Assembly: GCA_964547125.1 (NCBI GenBank)
Contig: CAZJLS010000087.1
Coordinates: 1-5,514, forward strand
DNA from: Methanobrevibacter_A sp964547125
GTDB lineage: Archaea; Methanobacteriota; Methanobacteria; Methanobacteriales; Methanobacteriaceae
DNA length: 5,514 nucleotides
Direction of reading: 5' to 3'
The notes below the pieces were generated by a model. That model searched no databases and was not told where the DNA came from. It was given only the letters and a program-made list of their open reading frames with translations. Both the position numbers and the translations under genes were made by a program. Every line of letters starts with the position of its first letter. Position 1 is the first letter of the stretch. Shown here in pieces: positions 5,497 through 5,514 of this stretch.

Positions 5497-5514
5497 AAAA
5501 TTTCACTAAAAAAA

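Noticed and set aside
5497..5514. Possible terminator after the ATPase
   Set aside because: Only 18 bases remain before the window edge and they show no hairpin or T-tract on the coding strand.

Overview
The window looks like a piece of an AT-rich methanogenic archaeon, most probably Methanosphaera or a close relative in Methanobacteriales. The reasons are the very high A+T content, an archaeal BRE/TATA element upstream of the second gene, an archaeal-type orotidine-5'-phosphate decarboxylase, heavy use of ATA, CTA and AGA codons, and ribosome binding sites of the GGAGG type. The genus is inferred, because no rRNA or other marker gene is present.

Layout. (1) Positions 1-266, minus strand: the N-terminal 88 codons of pyrF, cut by the window edge. 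(2) Positions 267-525: a divergent, T-rich intergenic region with a good archaeal promoter facing right and a roughly 120-nt leader. The leader holds a small hairpin and two T-tracts. (3) Positions 526-3175: a complete cbiM-cbiN-cbiQ-cbiO operon for an energy-coupling-factor (ECF) cobalt importer. A 15-bp hairpin followed by a T8 tract separates cbiMN (substrate-specific part) from cbiQO (energy-coupling part). (4) Positions 3172-3254: probable terminators. (5) Positions 3251-3426: three tandem imperfect 56-bp repeats. Each carries a TATA-like core between two copies of an AGTAWTACT-type motif exactly 33 bp apart. (6) Positions 3460-5496: a P1B-type heavy-metal ATPase with a CPC motif, no N-terminal metal-binding domain and a histidine-rich C-terminal tail.

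How it works together. CbiM (with CbiN) binds Co2+ outside the membrane, and the CbiQ/CbiO module powers its import, supplying cobalt for corrinoids that methanogens need for methyl transfer. The ATPase is built like a transition-metal exporter. Its position directly after a cobalt importer, its own apparently operator-dense promoter and its His-rich tail suggest metal homeostasis, but the sequence does not fix which metal it moves. pyrF belongs to pyrimidine synthesis and appears to be an unrelated divergent neighbour.

The most interesting item is the triple promoter/operator repeat upstream of the ATPase. Its regulator is not identifiable from the window. Otherwise the genes belong to known families.
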